Assembly: GCF_050947335.1 (NCBI RefSeq)
Contig: NC_134988.1
Coordinates: forward strand, 7,626,001 to 7,690,000
From: Megachile rotundata
Taxonomy: Eukaryota; Arthropoda; Insecta; Hymenoptera; Megachilidae
Length of the DNA stretch: 64,000 bases
Reading direction: 5' to 3'
Shown here: positions 12,301 to 24,487 of the stretch, one piece after another
Position numbering within the stretch: the stretch's first letter is position 1
How the letters are laid out: each line of letters opens with the position of its first letter
Translations under genes and position numbers: made by a program
The notes under the pieces: generated by a model
Told to the model about the DNA's origin: nothing
Database searches by the model: none
What the model saw: only the letters and a program-made list of their open reading frames with translations

Positions 12301-12519
12301 CTTTTAATTCTAATTTGAAGAACTGATGATTGAAAATTAATTTTAATCGAGGACCTTTCAATTAACCTTTAAAAGTTCAATTGTTAAGCAAAACTTCTAA
12401 TTAAATATTAATGTTTGATTTTTAATTCAGCTGTGATAAAGTGAAGATTAAAAATTAATTATAATCTACGACTTCTCAATTAACGATTAATATTCAATCG
12501 TTAAGTAAAATTGCATAAT

Positions 12520-13620
12520 ACAGAAAAAAGAACTTCGGAAAAATACATCAAACTTTTCAGATAAAAAGTTCGAGATGCTATCTGCCAACAGCAAAAATAC
12601 CTCCCTAAAGGGTTAATTGTAAGTTTGCAAATGAACGTTGGAAAAATGTTTGGAAGCAAATCTGTAGTGGTATATCCGTAATAACTTTGAAAAAATACAT
12701 CAAACTTTTCAACTAAAAAGTTTTATAGTTGCTGCTTGCCAACAAAAAAGGACCTTCGAGTGCGAAGAGTTAACACTAAACGTACCGAAGCGATCAAAAT
12801 GGCCGTTCAACAAGTTTCTTATTTAAGTTACAGAGTTTCTTAAGGTTTCCTTGAAATCTGTATTAATTTTTATCGAGATCGAGAATTTATGGATATATTA
12901 ATTTATGTTTTATTGTTTGTTTATTTTTCTATTTTAGTTTCAAACGTGTACATTGTATGTTGGTGAGCTTAGCATTAAATTATGTATATTCACTGTATAT
13001 TTAAATTTTACCTGTACTCTATATTTACATATATTTAGTTATGTACTATATATTTAAATTGTGGACTGTATATTCACTCCACATTTGAATTATGTAGTGT
13101 AACTTATGTACTCTGTATTTAAATCATGTACTTTGCCATATATTTAAATTACTGTACATTTATGTTACATTATGGCGGTTTTACTCCTACGATCATCGCC
13201 ACTAGATGGCGCATAAGGGCGAGACTTTCTCGCTAGTACTCAATGATACCCGCATCTAAACCAAGAACAACTACTTTACAAAAAAAAATTTAGTATAATA
13301 TTTGCAGAGTATGGACATGGTGAAGTAGAAAATAATTTTAGAGTTGTCTCCCAACATCAAAAAATACTTCTGTAAAGAGTTGAGTCCGCCAATGAACATT
13401 GGATAAATGATTAAAAATAAAACTGTAATGCTACACATGTGATACATGAATCTCATAAAACAGACAATAATACTAATTATTAACACATAAATAACAACTT
13501 GAAACATTTCAACAAGAAAATGTTAGATTCTCCCAACGGTAAAAATACTTTCGTTCATTTATAATCGCGTTTATAAATGAACATTGGGAAAATCTCCCTC
13601 AAACGGTAAGTGGAAAAATA
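12520..13620. repeat. Dispersed repeat family, three to four diverged copies
   Basis: Related segments lie near 12540-12660, 12680-12770, 13320-13400 and 13520-13600. Shared landmarks are ACATCAAACTTTTCA, TGCCAACA followed by AAAAATAC, and AAATGAACRTTGG. A CTCF-like motif (CGCCACTAGATGGCGCA) sits between them at 13197-13213. No ORF of note. Confidence 0.5.
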
Positions 13621-13629
13621 AGCAGGAAA

Positions 13630-16140
13630 AATAGAGGTAAAAAAGTGGAATTGTGCTGGTATTTACTCGAGTTCCAAAAATTTCTCTCGAAACAAACGTC
13701 CCTCAGGACAAGTGCGAAGAGCAGAACGGGTTGCTACGTCGGAACCCAAGGGTTCTTAAAGGCTGGAAGGAATGGAAGTTTGGGGGATGGGGTGGTATAC
13801 CACCTTACTCGTTAGCTGTTACAACTTCTGCACGATTCCAGCTCCCATAAAGTACTCGGACCATTCAACCGGCGTAATGCAACCCCATAAAACTTCACGC
13901 CCTCCCTACATCCTTTCTCACTGTCATGAGGGAAAATTTTTCAATCCGGGATAAATCGTGATGAAAATACTACTCGCCAGAATTGTGGAATTATGTACAT
14001 CCATTCGGGTTGACATATTGTTAAGCTGCGGTGTTAACCGTCTGAACTCGAAACGTGACTCGCGTTCAGCGTTGCCAATTAGTATAAAAATATAAAATAA
14101 TCGTTTTTTAAATAACGCGTCAGCTGCTACGCGGATTTATGAGAAATTTGTGGTCAGGTCACGCAATAAAATAAAATCAATTAACGCTATTTCTACCACG
14201 ATTTTGTGTATACCAAAAAGTATCTCGACACCTTTGAATGCAAATAATTGTCAAAACTGATGGGATTTCAAATTATCAGTTAAATGTAGATAATTTGAGG
14301 AATGTATTTATTGATACATTGATGTGTTTTTATTAGAGATTATCAGGTTGTGAATTCTAGCTTAATTCATCAATCTACAAAATATAAATATGGCGGCGTA
14401 CGCTGAAATGCAACATGGCGGGAAATAAGCGAATATCAAAGTTATGCCGCAACTCCTGTAGTTTCCGTTACAACTGAATAAGGGATTCTCTAATCTGATT
14501 ATAATTGATGCTGAAAAATTGTGTTGATATTTCTATGTAAAATGCTTTAAAATTGGATACTGTCATGAAATCCTTAAGGTGTCAAAAGACACATGGCAAA
14601 AATAAGTATACCATGTGCACATTTTTAGATCTAGGATGAGCTGGAAGAAAATGATATCGCTGAATTAATTTAACTATTGTATGAAAAGTGAAAAAATAGT
14701 GGAGAAATGATCCAGCTGAAAGAATAATTTTAAGTTAAAATTTGAAAAGTATCTTTTGACATCTCTTGGCAGAAATACTATTAACAATGTATAAAAGTTG
14801 TTCAATAAAGAATTATTGGAATAACTTTTATTTTTATTAATTACTGACAGTTAACTAATAATAAATTCCTGTTTATAACTGTTTTTGTCAGACTATCATA
14901 CTAGCTTTTAAAATTGCACAAAATAATTTTTTTTATAAAAAATAAATCAATTTTTTATTCATGTCTACAAGTTATTATTTATTAAAGTATATTTTTGATA
15001 AACAAATACAAAATGAATAATAAATTAATACAAAAATCTTGATACCACAAGACCAAAATAAATTTACATTTTACATTAACCACCTAAAATGAATAATAAT
15101 TTTTATTTAAATTTCAGTTTTCAATTTTCGAAATTGATATTGAAAACTATTATTATTTTATCAAAACAAGCGTTAGGAAAAATGTATCCTTTGTTCAGTG
15201 AAAGCTACAGTGTCTGCAACTGCCACAAAAGCATTATAAAGAAAACATATCAAACGACTCTTTTAACATACACTTCAAAACATACATATTGCATGTACAC
15301 ATCATTTATACATGCTTTGAATGTCGTTATTCGACTGAAAATAAAATGCTGCTGTTACATTTTCTCGAGATATCTACGAATAACGATAGAAATTCACAGA
15401 AGCGTTCAATAATATTCAAAATGTATGTATAAATTTGATTTTGGGTCACCAGCGACCCCACAGTACCACATGTTCTTGCAAACGCAACAGTGCGATTTTA
15501 AGATCAACAATCGAAGTTATATTACCTAAATTTAATTAAGAAATAGGTTACACGAATAAATGAACGAAAAATAAATTAGCACACATTTATATTGATTGTA
15601 GCCAACATATATATTTTGACTTGAGCATTTTTGTAATTTAAAGTAAAACATCTGAATTCTAACAAGTTTAATAATAAATACATTAGTAATAAGTAATAAA
15701 CACATTATTGGATATGTTTCTCTTATTCGTATTTAAAAACTGTTGCATCATGCTTTTCATTCGTGACAGTTTGATTTGGAAAAATACGCGGGATATTCAA
15801 AAATTAATATTGTGCACACCTACTTATACTCTGTATTTATTAAATATAATTATATATTTATTGTGTACATTTAGCTCTTGATTAATGTTAAAATTCATGA
15901 CGTAGTATATTCAAATAAACAGTTCTATTTTTATATAAAAACAATTAAAAAATTATTGAAGACCATTTATTGTACAAATATAAAATTTCTTATTTTGACT
16001 AAAATAAATTACATATAAATCATAGCAAGAGTTTAAATATTACAGAAAAGATGTAAAATACGTACTTACTTTTAAAAATGCCACAATAAACATATCCACA
16101 GTAAAGTACCCGAGCGTGAAAAAATTGAGAAAAATGGTAA
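13630..16140. other. Noncoding stretch
   Basis: No gene recognised. The patch 13650-13960 is more GC-rich and contains two overlapping plus-strand frames of 60-65 codons without any motif. ATGGCGG words occur at 14392 and 14415. The rest is AT-rich. Confidence 0.4.
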
Positions 16141-16152
16141 AAAATGACTTAC

Positions 16153-16219
16153 CAGCACGGGAACCGGTGACATGACACTGCAGACAAGCGACGAGAACGA
16201 GCAACGATGTAGTTCTCAT
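16153..16219 (-). CDS. Orphan first coding exon encoding a signal peptide
   Basis: On the minus strand an ATG at 16219 opens 22 codons, MRTTSLLVLVACLQCHVTGS then RA, plus one base, followed at once by GTAAGT, a near-ideal 5' splice site. The peptide is a textbook secretory leader: basic n-region, hydrophobic core SLLVLVACL, then small and polar residues. It is preceded by several hundred bases of markedly GC- and CpG-richer sequence, as expected for a 5' UTR and promoter. The codon is split after its first base (phase 1). The remaining exons must lie at lower coordinates on this strand, in the window or beyond its left edge. I cannot identify the protein; many insect secreted or cell-surface proteins have such a leader exon followed by a very long intron. 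What I see is leader plus donor; that it is a gene is inference. Confidence 0.55.
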
Positions 16220-16660
16220 TTCTCACTCGATTTGAACCTCAGTCCCGCTGACAGACGAATGTCCAACTCAATTTACGATTGCAGAAAAACACACGTGAGA
16301 ACGTTGCACAACCGCGACTGGCAAAAGGGCCCTCTATTTTCTGTCTGCACACTGACGTTCACCCGTATAAACATTCGCGGATAACGATCCGTCAATTCGA
16401 TTTATCGAACACGGCCAATCACGCGGCTCCTTTATTTCCGTCTCATAATAATTAGCGTGACGCGACGAATTAACGCAGAAACGTTAACCAAAAACTCGTT
16501 TGACGTATCGTAGCCGGTAGATGATCGGACATCATCACCCTTCGCCCAACGCCTAAAACCGACTAACCATCGTGCGTCGAGCCTCTCGCATCACTGCACA
16601 AAACCTGGGCTCTGCGCGTGCGCGGCTGGTCGGCCAATCAGCGCGCGAGAATGGTCACTG
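16220..16660 (-). promoter_or_regulatory. Likely 5' UTR and promoter of the orphan minus-strand gene
   Basis: This is one of the most GC- and CpG-rich stretches in the window and sits directly upstream of the leader exon. It contains NRF1-like alternating CpG words near 16612-16625. No transcription start could be fixed. Confidence 0.35.
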
Positions 16661-17099
16661 CTAACCGCACGCGACACTTAATGGCTTTTTGTAGGAATTC
16701 AAAAAGCGTGTTTCTGCATTTTTCTACGAATTTCCAAATGTACAAACTTTGTAGAATATTGTTCTTATGAAATTGTTGTGTGTGATGCTCTTTTTTTGCG
16801 GTCTCTGCATTATGTACGGCTTTGACTTTAACGCATGCGTAAGATTGTTTGTGGAATGGATATATGTAAAATAGATGCACGCTACGCACAACGGATGCAT
16901 GGAAGCTATAGCGCAACAGGCGCGTCGAATATGTGATTGATGCTTTGGAAACAAAGAAAAAAAGAACTGATGGATAATAGGTACTTTTTGTACGGCGCAC
17001 AATGGATTGATAAAAATATTTAACGTACTGTTCATTTATGGATATATGGTTTATATAGGAGGTTTTTAAAGTGGGCAACGAACCATCAGTGACTGGCAC

Positions 17100-18180
17100 T
17101 TCGGAATTTTCGAATGTCTGAACTCTGAGACTACGGAAGTGCGGGTTTTCGGAACTTTGAAACTTTAGAATCTTCTAGTTCTACACTTTGAGGTTGAACC
17201 TTGAAATTTCAACATTAGGACATCGAGGCTATGGAGATTTGGAATTTTTATATTTTTGCGTTCGGGATGAAATTTTAGAATTTTGGTATATTTGAAATAA
17301 GAGATTTTGAAGTTTTTTTAAGGAACTTTGTTCCTTAAAGTTCCTATTGGAACTTTGGAATTGTCTAATTTTGTAATTGCAGAATATTACAATTATAGAA
17401 TTTTTGAATGGTGGAATTTATAATCCTAGAATACTGGAATTGTAAAATATTGCAATTTTAGAATTTCGAAATTACACAATTTTTAAATAGTAAAATTTAG
17501 AATTTTGGAACTCTGGAATTATAAAATTTTGAAATTACAAAATTTTTAAATAGTAGAATTTATAATTTTAGAATTCTGGAATTGTAGAATATTGCAATTT
17601 TAGAATTTTGAAAATACATAATTTTTAAATACTAGAATTTAGAATTTTGGAACTCTGGAATTATAAAATTTTGAAATTACAAAATTTTTAAATAGTAGAA
17701 TTTATAATTTCAGAGTTTTGGAACTGTAAAATATTGCAATTCTAAAATGTTCAAATTACACAATTTTTAAATAGTAGAATTTACAATTTTAGAATTCTGG
17801 AATTGCAGAAGTTTGAAATTACAAAATTTTTAAATAGTAGAATTTATAATTTTGGAATTCTGGACTTGTAGAATATTGCAATTGTAGAATTTTAAACTCA
17901 CACAATTTCTGAATAGTAGAATTTGCAATTTTAGAATTCTGGAATTGCAAAATTAAAAAATATCAAATTTTAAATAATAAAATTTACAATCTTAGGATTT
18001 TGGAATTGCAGAATTTTAAAATAATTTCATTCCAAACCTTTAGAAATCATAATCATCTAAATTTTGAAACTTAAAAATTTTTAAATTGTGATATTTTAAA
18101 AATCTCCAATTTTTCAAATTTATTTTAAGAATTTGAATTTTTTGAATTTCAAAGCTTATGGAGTTTAAAATATCAAGCTT
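17100..18180. repeat. AGAATTTTGGAATT-type tandem array
   Basis: Degenerate units of about 60 bp containing AGAATTTTGGAACT, AAATTACAAAATTTTT and AATAGTAGAATTT repeat many times, with an alternating 120-bp pattern. The G-bearing strand is again plus. Confidence 0.8.
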
Positions 18181-18189
18181 TTGCACCTT

Positions 18190-19000
18190 CAAGAAATAGA
18201 GATTTTCAAATTCATGAAAACTTCATGTTATATTCAATTCTTCCCAAATATAAAAAAGGATATTCATAATCTATAACATTTCATCTTTAAATTATTTAGT
18301 ATTTTCTTCCTCCGAACATTTTACAATAATAGTTGAGAAATGTCATTCTTTACTTAATTATTAATTTATAATTGATACAGAGCTTCAGATAATTATGTTG
18401 ATAAAATTATTTTCTGACTGTAATATTCGCTTCATAAAATTAATATATGACAATTTATTCATTACGCTTTCTGTAGAATACACATTACCAATCCCCTTTC
18501 ATTATTGAACATCCACATTTAATCATCCGATTCCCGTTCTCTGCTACTTATTTTTACTTCAAAATCAAATATTTTGAAATATTTCTGAGAACAATGTACG
18601 TCATGAATAATTACAAAAAAGGATAAAATAAAAATTTTAATTATAATAAAAAACAAAATCATTTTATCTTCTCAAACATTATATTTCTGCAATTTAATCT
18701 TTGCAGAATGGTACAATTATATTTTTTGTCCTTGTACATTCTGAATCAGCTTTGAATTTTTTGTAATTTTTTTTTCGAAACGGAAAGGGCTGTCAGGTGA
18801 AAATTCTCATCTAAGCCATGGCTCGGTTTGTTTGCGTATTATTCACGCATTGTAATTTCAAGCCGGATTGTTTCTCGTCGAAAAACCGTGCCGTATAGTG
18901 TTTACTCACACAAGAGTATTTATTGCTGTCAGACACATTCAACGAACTAACCTGTCAGTTTCAAACAACGTTAATATTTCAACAGTCAACAGCGTAATTT
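18190..19000. other. AT-rich noncoding stretch
   Basis: No gene or repeat structure recognised. A slightly GC-richer patch at 18780-18900 has no open frame of interest. Confidence 0.35.
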
Positions 19001-19004
19001 GTTA

Positions 19005-19620
19005 ACGTGAATACTTTTTTAAATATTTAAATTGTAATATGGTGAAGTGTGCGTGTGGTCAGTTTCTTTGTGACTGTCAGGTTAGGTTAGGTTTTTAGTT
19101 GAGTACTTGATATTTAGTATTATATTATTAGTTGATGTTTATATTATTACTTGTATGCTTGAATATTAGGTTATTAAGTGAATACTGTTTTGAGCATTTA
19201 GATTATAATATGGTAAGGAAGGCACGTGGTTAATTTTTTAGCGACAGTCAGGTTAGGTGAGGTCTTTGCTTAAATGCTTGATATGTACTATTGTATTATT
19301 AGTTGATGTTTATATTATTACTTGTATACTTAAATATTAGGTTGTTAAGTGAATACTGTTTTGAGCATTTAGATTATAATATGATAAAGAAGACACGTGG
19401 TTAATTTTTTAGCGACAGTCAGGTTAGGTTAGGTCTTTGCTTAAATGCTTGATATGTACTATTGTATTATTAGTTGATGTTTATATTATTACTTGTTTAG
19501 TTGAATATTAGGTTGTTAAGTGAATACTGTTTTGAACATTTAAATTATAATATGATAAAGAACGCATGTGATCAGTTGCTTTGTGACTGTAAGGTTAGGT
19601 TAGGTTATTAGACGTTAAAT
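19005..19620. repeat. 177-bp tandem repeat with AGGTTAGGTTAGG core
   Basis: About three and a half copies follow each other. Anchors GTCAGGTTAGG fall near 19077, 19250 and 19427, with a variant GTAAGGTTAGG near 19590. Each unit also contains GTGAATACTGTTTTGA, ATTATAATATG and TTGATGTTTATATTATTAC. The two-unit GGTTA core is a frequent insect interspersed word and not a telomeric array. Confidence 0.85.
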
Positions 19621-19624
19621 AACT

Positions 19625-21149
19625 GATTTCGAGAAAGGTATCAAGAGTATTGTATAAGAACACTTAATATAATTAACTAAGTATATTTATATAATAACAA
19701 AGTGTGTCTTTATATATTTCTAAAAATATTTCAATTTTAATTTAATTAAACAGTTCTCAAAATACAATTAAACACACATAGGAGCATTAATGAGTTATTA
19801 TCCTATTACTAACCAAATGAGATTATTAACCTATTATTGATCTAATGGGATTATTGATCTATTAATAACTGAAATATGCAACCACATAATGGCATCATAA
19901 CTTTCGAAATATATCGATTTATAATTTAAATTTATAATTTAAGTTTCATTTAAATATACAAAAGTATATACCTATAAATAATATTTGTGTAAAGAAATTA
20001 GCATAAATTGGACTTGAGTTGACGTACAAAAAGATTATGGCGGTTCATTAGGCGTTAACCTTATGACAAGACGATCGATGCTCCTGTGAAATTTTGTGAA
20101 TACTTTAAAATATTAAGAAGGCGATTTCAAATAAATTTGCAATAAATAAATTTGTAACATTTAATATTTTCGGATAGGAAGTTGTGTTATGCAAAATGCT
20201 TTGAAATGATCTATACAATATGTGATACTCTTTAAAAAAAGAAATATTTTGATATTTAGTCGCATTAAAAAAAATCATTATCTATTTCACTTATACTGAG
20301 TACATACATTCACAAATACTTAAATCATATTTGATATTATATTGTATCATATCACATCTATATTTCTCTACCTGCAGCTGAATAATTGGAGATGAAATCA
20401 AAGTTAATATAACGAGTTTTCGATAACTTCAACATCAAAATGTCATTTCATTAATTTTAAATACAGTAAAATTTCAAAATAATTTTCTTTGCGTCAAAAT
20501 TGAAATGTCTCGAAATATGATAAATTTCAAGCTATTTATTTGTTTAGAATAAACTTTGTTATTATTGATCGTACAGCACAGAAGAATTGTAAATAATTTT
20601 GCAATAAAATAAAAAATACATACGAAGCGTAATATTTAAAGTTTTTATACTCATCATTTGTTGAATGATATTATAATAAATAGTTTTATTTCCTTTATGT
20701 AAAAATTTTCAATATAAAGTAATACAAGAAACTCCTCATTTTATTCTTAAACATTTTTAATTTAAGTTCTTAACTGGGCGACTTATTGATCAAAAGAAAA
20801 TCGTTTCCCTCTTGCAATAAAAAATTAATTAACGGGAGTGATTGAACTTGTTCGCAACAAATGCAATATATTTTCCTTTTAATAAATACATATACATTTT
20901 TTAGCAAATATATATGAAATCTCGTCTGTGAAAATAAAACGAAAGCTTAGTTTAATTTTTAGTTTCGAAAGCGGATTCATTGCATTCAGTTTCATATTAC
21001 AATTTTAAATAAGTATTTTTTAACTTAATCTATATGTTAGATGTATGGCATATAAACATTAAGTTTATATACATAATGAAATAGATAATGGTAGCAATTA
21101 ATATTATTGAGAAATAATAACTTAAAAAAATTTGTTAACATTTTTAACC
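19625..21149. other. AT-rich noncoding stretch
   Basis: No ORF, RNA gene or repeat structure recognised between the 177-bp array and the 7-bp array. Confidence 0.35.
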
Positions 21150-21766
21150 AATAAGTAATAAGTAATAAGTAATAAGTAATAAGTAATAAGTAATAAGTAA
21201 TAAGTAATAAGTAATAAGTAATAAGTAATAAGTAATAAGTAATAAGTAATAAGTAATAAGTAATAAGTAATAAGTAATAAGTAATAAGTAATAAGTAATA
21301 AGTAATAAGTAATAAGTAATAAGTAATAAGTAATAAGTAATAAGTAATAAGTAATAAGTAATAAGTAATAAGTAATAAGTAATAAGTAATAAGTAATAAG
21401 TAATAAGTAATAAGTAATAAGTAATAAGTAATAAGTAATAAGTAATAAGTAATAAGTAATAAGTAATAAGTAATAAGTAATAAGTAATAAGTAATAAGTA
21501 ATAAGTAATAAGTAATAAGTAATAAGTAATAAGTAATAAGTAATAAGTAATAAGTAATAAGTAATAAGTAATAAGTAATAAGTAATAAGTAATAAGTAAT
21601 AAGTAATAAGTAATAAGTAATAAGTAATAAGTAATAAGTAATAAGTAATAAGTAATAAGTAATAAGTAATAAGTAATAAGTAATAAGTAATAAGTAATAA
21701 GTAATAAGTAATAAGTAATAAGTAATAAGTAATAAGTAATAAGTAATAAGTAATAAGTAATAAGTA
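21150..21766. repeat. Perfect 7-bp satellite, AATAAGT, about 88 copies
   Basis: The heptamer AATAAGT repeats for about 617 bp with no substitution that I can see. The edges are abrupt, with two slightly degenerate units on the right. Because 7 is not a multiple of 3, the minus-strand reading cycles through all frames as a 7-residue LLITYYL peptide without stops, which creates a spurious 240-codon frame. Confidence 0.97.
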
Positions 21767-21923
21767 GTACCTAACTAATAAGTTGTCAAAAGCAAAAATG
21801 CCTTGAATAACAAATAATAGTTTAAATTGCAGTGTAAGGTACAAATAAAAAATTTCGATATTAAATAAAATAAAAAATACAGGTTTTAATATTTGTGAAA
21901 GATCCGAGCAAAAAAATAGGAAC

Positions 21924-21996
21924 TGCCGAAACCCGGGATCGAACCGGGGACATTTAGATCTTCAGTCTAACGCTCTCCCAACTGAGCTATTTCGGC
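21924..21996 (-). tRNA. tRNA-Phe (GAA anticodon)
   Basis: Read on the minus strand this is a complete 73-nt cloverleaf. The acceptor stem pairs GCCGAAA with TTTCGGC, followed by discriminator A. The D arm is GCTCAGTTGGGAGAGC, the anticodon arm is TTAGA-CTGAAGA-TCTAA with GAA as anticodon, and the T arm is CCGGG-paired around TTCGATC. The internal A and B boxes are intact. A run of T on the minus strand (21911-21917) lies a few bases downstream and ends pol III transcription. No intron. Confidence 0.97.
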
Positions 21997-22254
21997 TCTT
22001 GCAAACTTATCCTCCTTTTTAGCTGAAATCTACAATTTTTCATCTATCCGTAATAATTCCCTTACTACATAACTATTCTATTAATTTTTAAAACCCCTCC
22101 AATGCAATCTCTTCTATAAATTAAAGAAATTATATAATTGCTGTTATAAATTTTGAAATGTTCCTATATCACGCACATCCTCGTAATTCAATATTTCTCC
22201 AAATTATTTTTAATTTAAAGCTGTACGATTTAACTAGATGAAGTAATGACTTAC

Positions 22255-22319
22255 CTCGCAAGAATACAGAACAACTGAAAACCAAGGAGAATCACGATCC
22301 ACTCCTGGTCGCATTTAAA
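22255..22319 (-). CDS. Weak candidate leader exon
   Basis: A strong donor (GAG then GTAAGT) ends a 65-bp minus-strand segment. Read from a possible acceptor (TTTTTAATTAG) the frame gives CDQEWIVILLGFQLFCILA, very like a secretory leader but with no ATG of its own. Read from the ATG at 22314 another frame gives 20 codons, MRPGVDRDSPWFSVVLYSCE, ending in phase 0. The two frames cannot both be used. Upstream (22330-22680) is a moderately GC-richer patch that could be 5' UTR. Neither option can join the acceptor needed by the exon at 16153, so this would be a different gene. Confidence 0.25.
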
Positions 22320-22329
22320 CTAATTAAAA

Positions 22330-23335
22330 AGTACGTAACAGTTTACAAGAACCTCATTAAATGCAATGTACATATTCAAATTCCTCGGGAATTGTCAAAC
22401 ATAGTTTGAATTTGTCATTTGTTGTTTCTCTAACTCGACCTACTTTTCTTATATTGTTTCGTGTATCCTGCTGCTTGTCAATCTTTGCACGATACACAAG
22501 TTTACATTCACCAGAACAGTCTTTAAGGTTATTCGGAGGGAAAGAGATCGGCTGAAACTCATGGTCGTAAAACAAAAACTGTGAGGCAGACGGAGACGAG
22601 TATAGATACTACGAAAACAAACCACGATTTCGAGAGAGAAGGAGGGAAAAAACACTGTCAAGGATATGGAATTCGGGCTGTACCAGTCTCATGAAATACA
22701 ATAAAAAAAGGAACGCAGAAAATTTAATTACCGCTCCTGTATCTTTTCTTACATGATATATGATAATAATTATTTTTATGAATAAAATTCGGTTACTAAA
22801 TTTTAATTTCATATTTAATGATATTCATATTTCATATTTTATTTCATTTTTATTTTATTAAAAATATTATATCAGGTATTCTAAAAAATAGGTTATAATT
22901 AAAATCATAAATAACATTTCTTTAATTTTGTAAAAAATGAAATTTAAAAACTTAAATAATTATTGTGTGATAATATTAGTGTATGAAAATTTGTTTATAA
23001 TAACAAACACGATGGTTTAAATAATTTGGGTAATTTAATAATTAATGACTGTCATAAAATAAAATATAAAATTTAAAAAATTTTTATTATTAATATTACT
23101 GAAAAATTATAAAAATTACTCATTGTTGTTAATATTATTAATATTAAAATTAATCATTGTCCTTTATGGTATGGTTATTTACTTGCACATTTTATTTTTC
23201 AATTAAATCTATCATCTTATATGTTGATGTATCAATAACTATATGTTGATATATCAGCAATATAATTGTTTATTAATAATGTATTAGTAATTACAAATTG
23301 TTCAATAATTTCAATTTAGCTACTAAATTAATTGG
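22330..23335. other. Noncoding stretch
   Basis: Overlapping short frames on both strands between 22357 and 22812 show no domain. The rest is AT-rich without structure. Confidence 0.35.
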
Positions 23336-23339
23336 TAGT

Positions 23340-23800
23340 CAATTTGTAAACTATTGAATAATACAATAGTGTAGTAGTATAGTAAAATAATAAAATAGCA
23401 AAATAGTAAAATGATATAGTAGGAAGTTAATAAAGCAATAAAATATAAAATTAGTGCAGTAGTATAATATTATAATGGTATATAATATTATATTATATGT
23501 TATATAATATAAATAGTATTACAGTACAATAGTAAACTAATAAAATAATAGAGTAATGGAACAATGGGTTAGTAAAATAATAAAATGGTAATATAATAGT
23601 ACAGTATTATAGAGGTGTAACAGTACATTACATATAGAATAGTAGAATAGTAATTAATAGGAGTAGAATAACAGTAAAATAAAAAATTATAAAATAGTGG
23701 AATAGTGAAATAATGGAATACTAAAATAGTAAAATTATAAAAATTGTCAAATAATATAATAATAGAACTATAAAGCAATAAAAAGAAAAATAGTACAATA
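23340..23800. repeat. Degenerate ATAGTAAAAT microsatellite
   Basis: Irregular units such as AATAGTAAAATAG and AATAATAAAATGG fill this stretch. The minus-strand 69-codon frame rich in Tyr, Phe and Ile is a by-product. Confidence 0.7.
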
Positions 23801-24119
23801 AGAAAATGCTAATATAAGAATAAGTCTTCCCTTTTAAAAGATAATTTAGACAAACAGACTATAGAATAATAGAAATATTTATGATCAAATACAAACATAC
23901 TTCAACCTACATTATATTCCCCTTTCTATTCAACTACGACTAACCGATTAACCATAAAATGGTATAGTCGTTAAAACTTTTTTTCGCAAATAAATTAATC
24001 AATACAATCATAAAATGTTACCACAAGCAATTTTATAGACATCCCTGAAAGGTAGAACAGGAATAAACATTTTTACGTTCCGTCGTCGAAGGTGAAGCAA
24101 GTTAAAAGTTTTCCGAGGT

Positions 24120-24372
24120 CGCCATAATGTCTTCCTGCCTGAACTTGGTCCACAAGTACTACTGCGCTCGCCACATTCACGGTGTTCAGTGTTGCGACGT
24201 GCGTAGATGGTGACGGTTCATTGTAGGTTTTATACCTAGTTAGTTCGGAACGAAACAGTCGGTCATAGGAGAATAATTAAAAGTATCGAAAGGTGAATAT
24301 TTGCCGCACCCGATTGGGTGTGGGCGCATAGAGAAAGGAGAAAATATTTAGCAGTTGAGGTTAGACTCAATT
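24120..24372 (+). promoter_or_regulatory. STRAP promoter and 5' UTR
   Basis: GC- and CpG-richer than its surroundings and directly upstream of the STRAP start codon. No TATA box is evident. Several CAGT-type initiator words (for example near 24186 and 24254) could mark starts, as is usual for an insect housekeeping gene. Confidence 0.5.
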
Positions 24373-24487
24373 ATGGCTAATTTGAGACAGACTCCGCTGA
24401 CGTGTAGTGGACACACTAGACCAGTAGTGCATCTTGCATTTTCTGACATTACAGAGTCTGGATATTATTTAATTTCGGCGTGCAAAG
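24373..24487 (+). CDS. STRAP exon 1
   Basis: Starts at the only ATG that gives the conserved N-terminus (MANLRQTPLTCSGHTRPVVH). It encodes 38 residues ending LISACK plus the first base of an Asp codon, then GTAACT. The 920-bp intron 1 follows. Confidence 0.93.

Noticed and set aside
19070..19610. Telomeric TTAGG array
   Set aside because: Only two GGTTA units per 177-bp repeat, not a continuous pentamer tract.
21122..21844. 240-codon minus-strand open frame of LLITYYL repeats
   Set aside because: It is a pure translation of the 7-bp satellite, which has no stop in any minus-strand frame.
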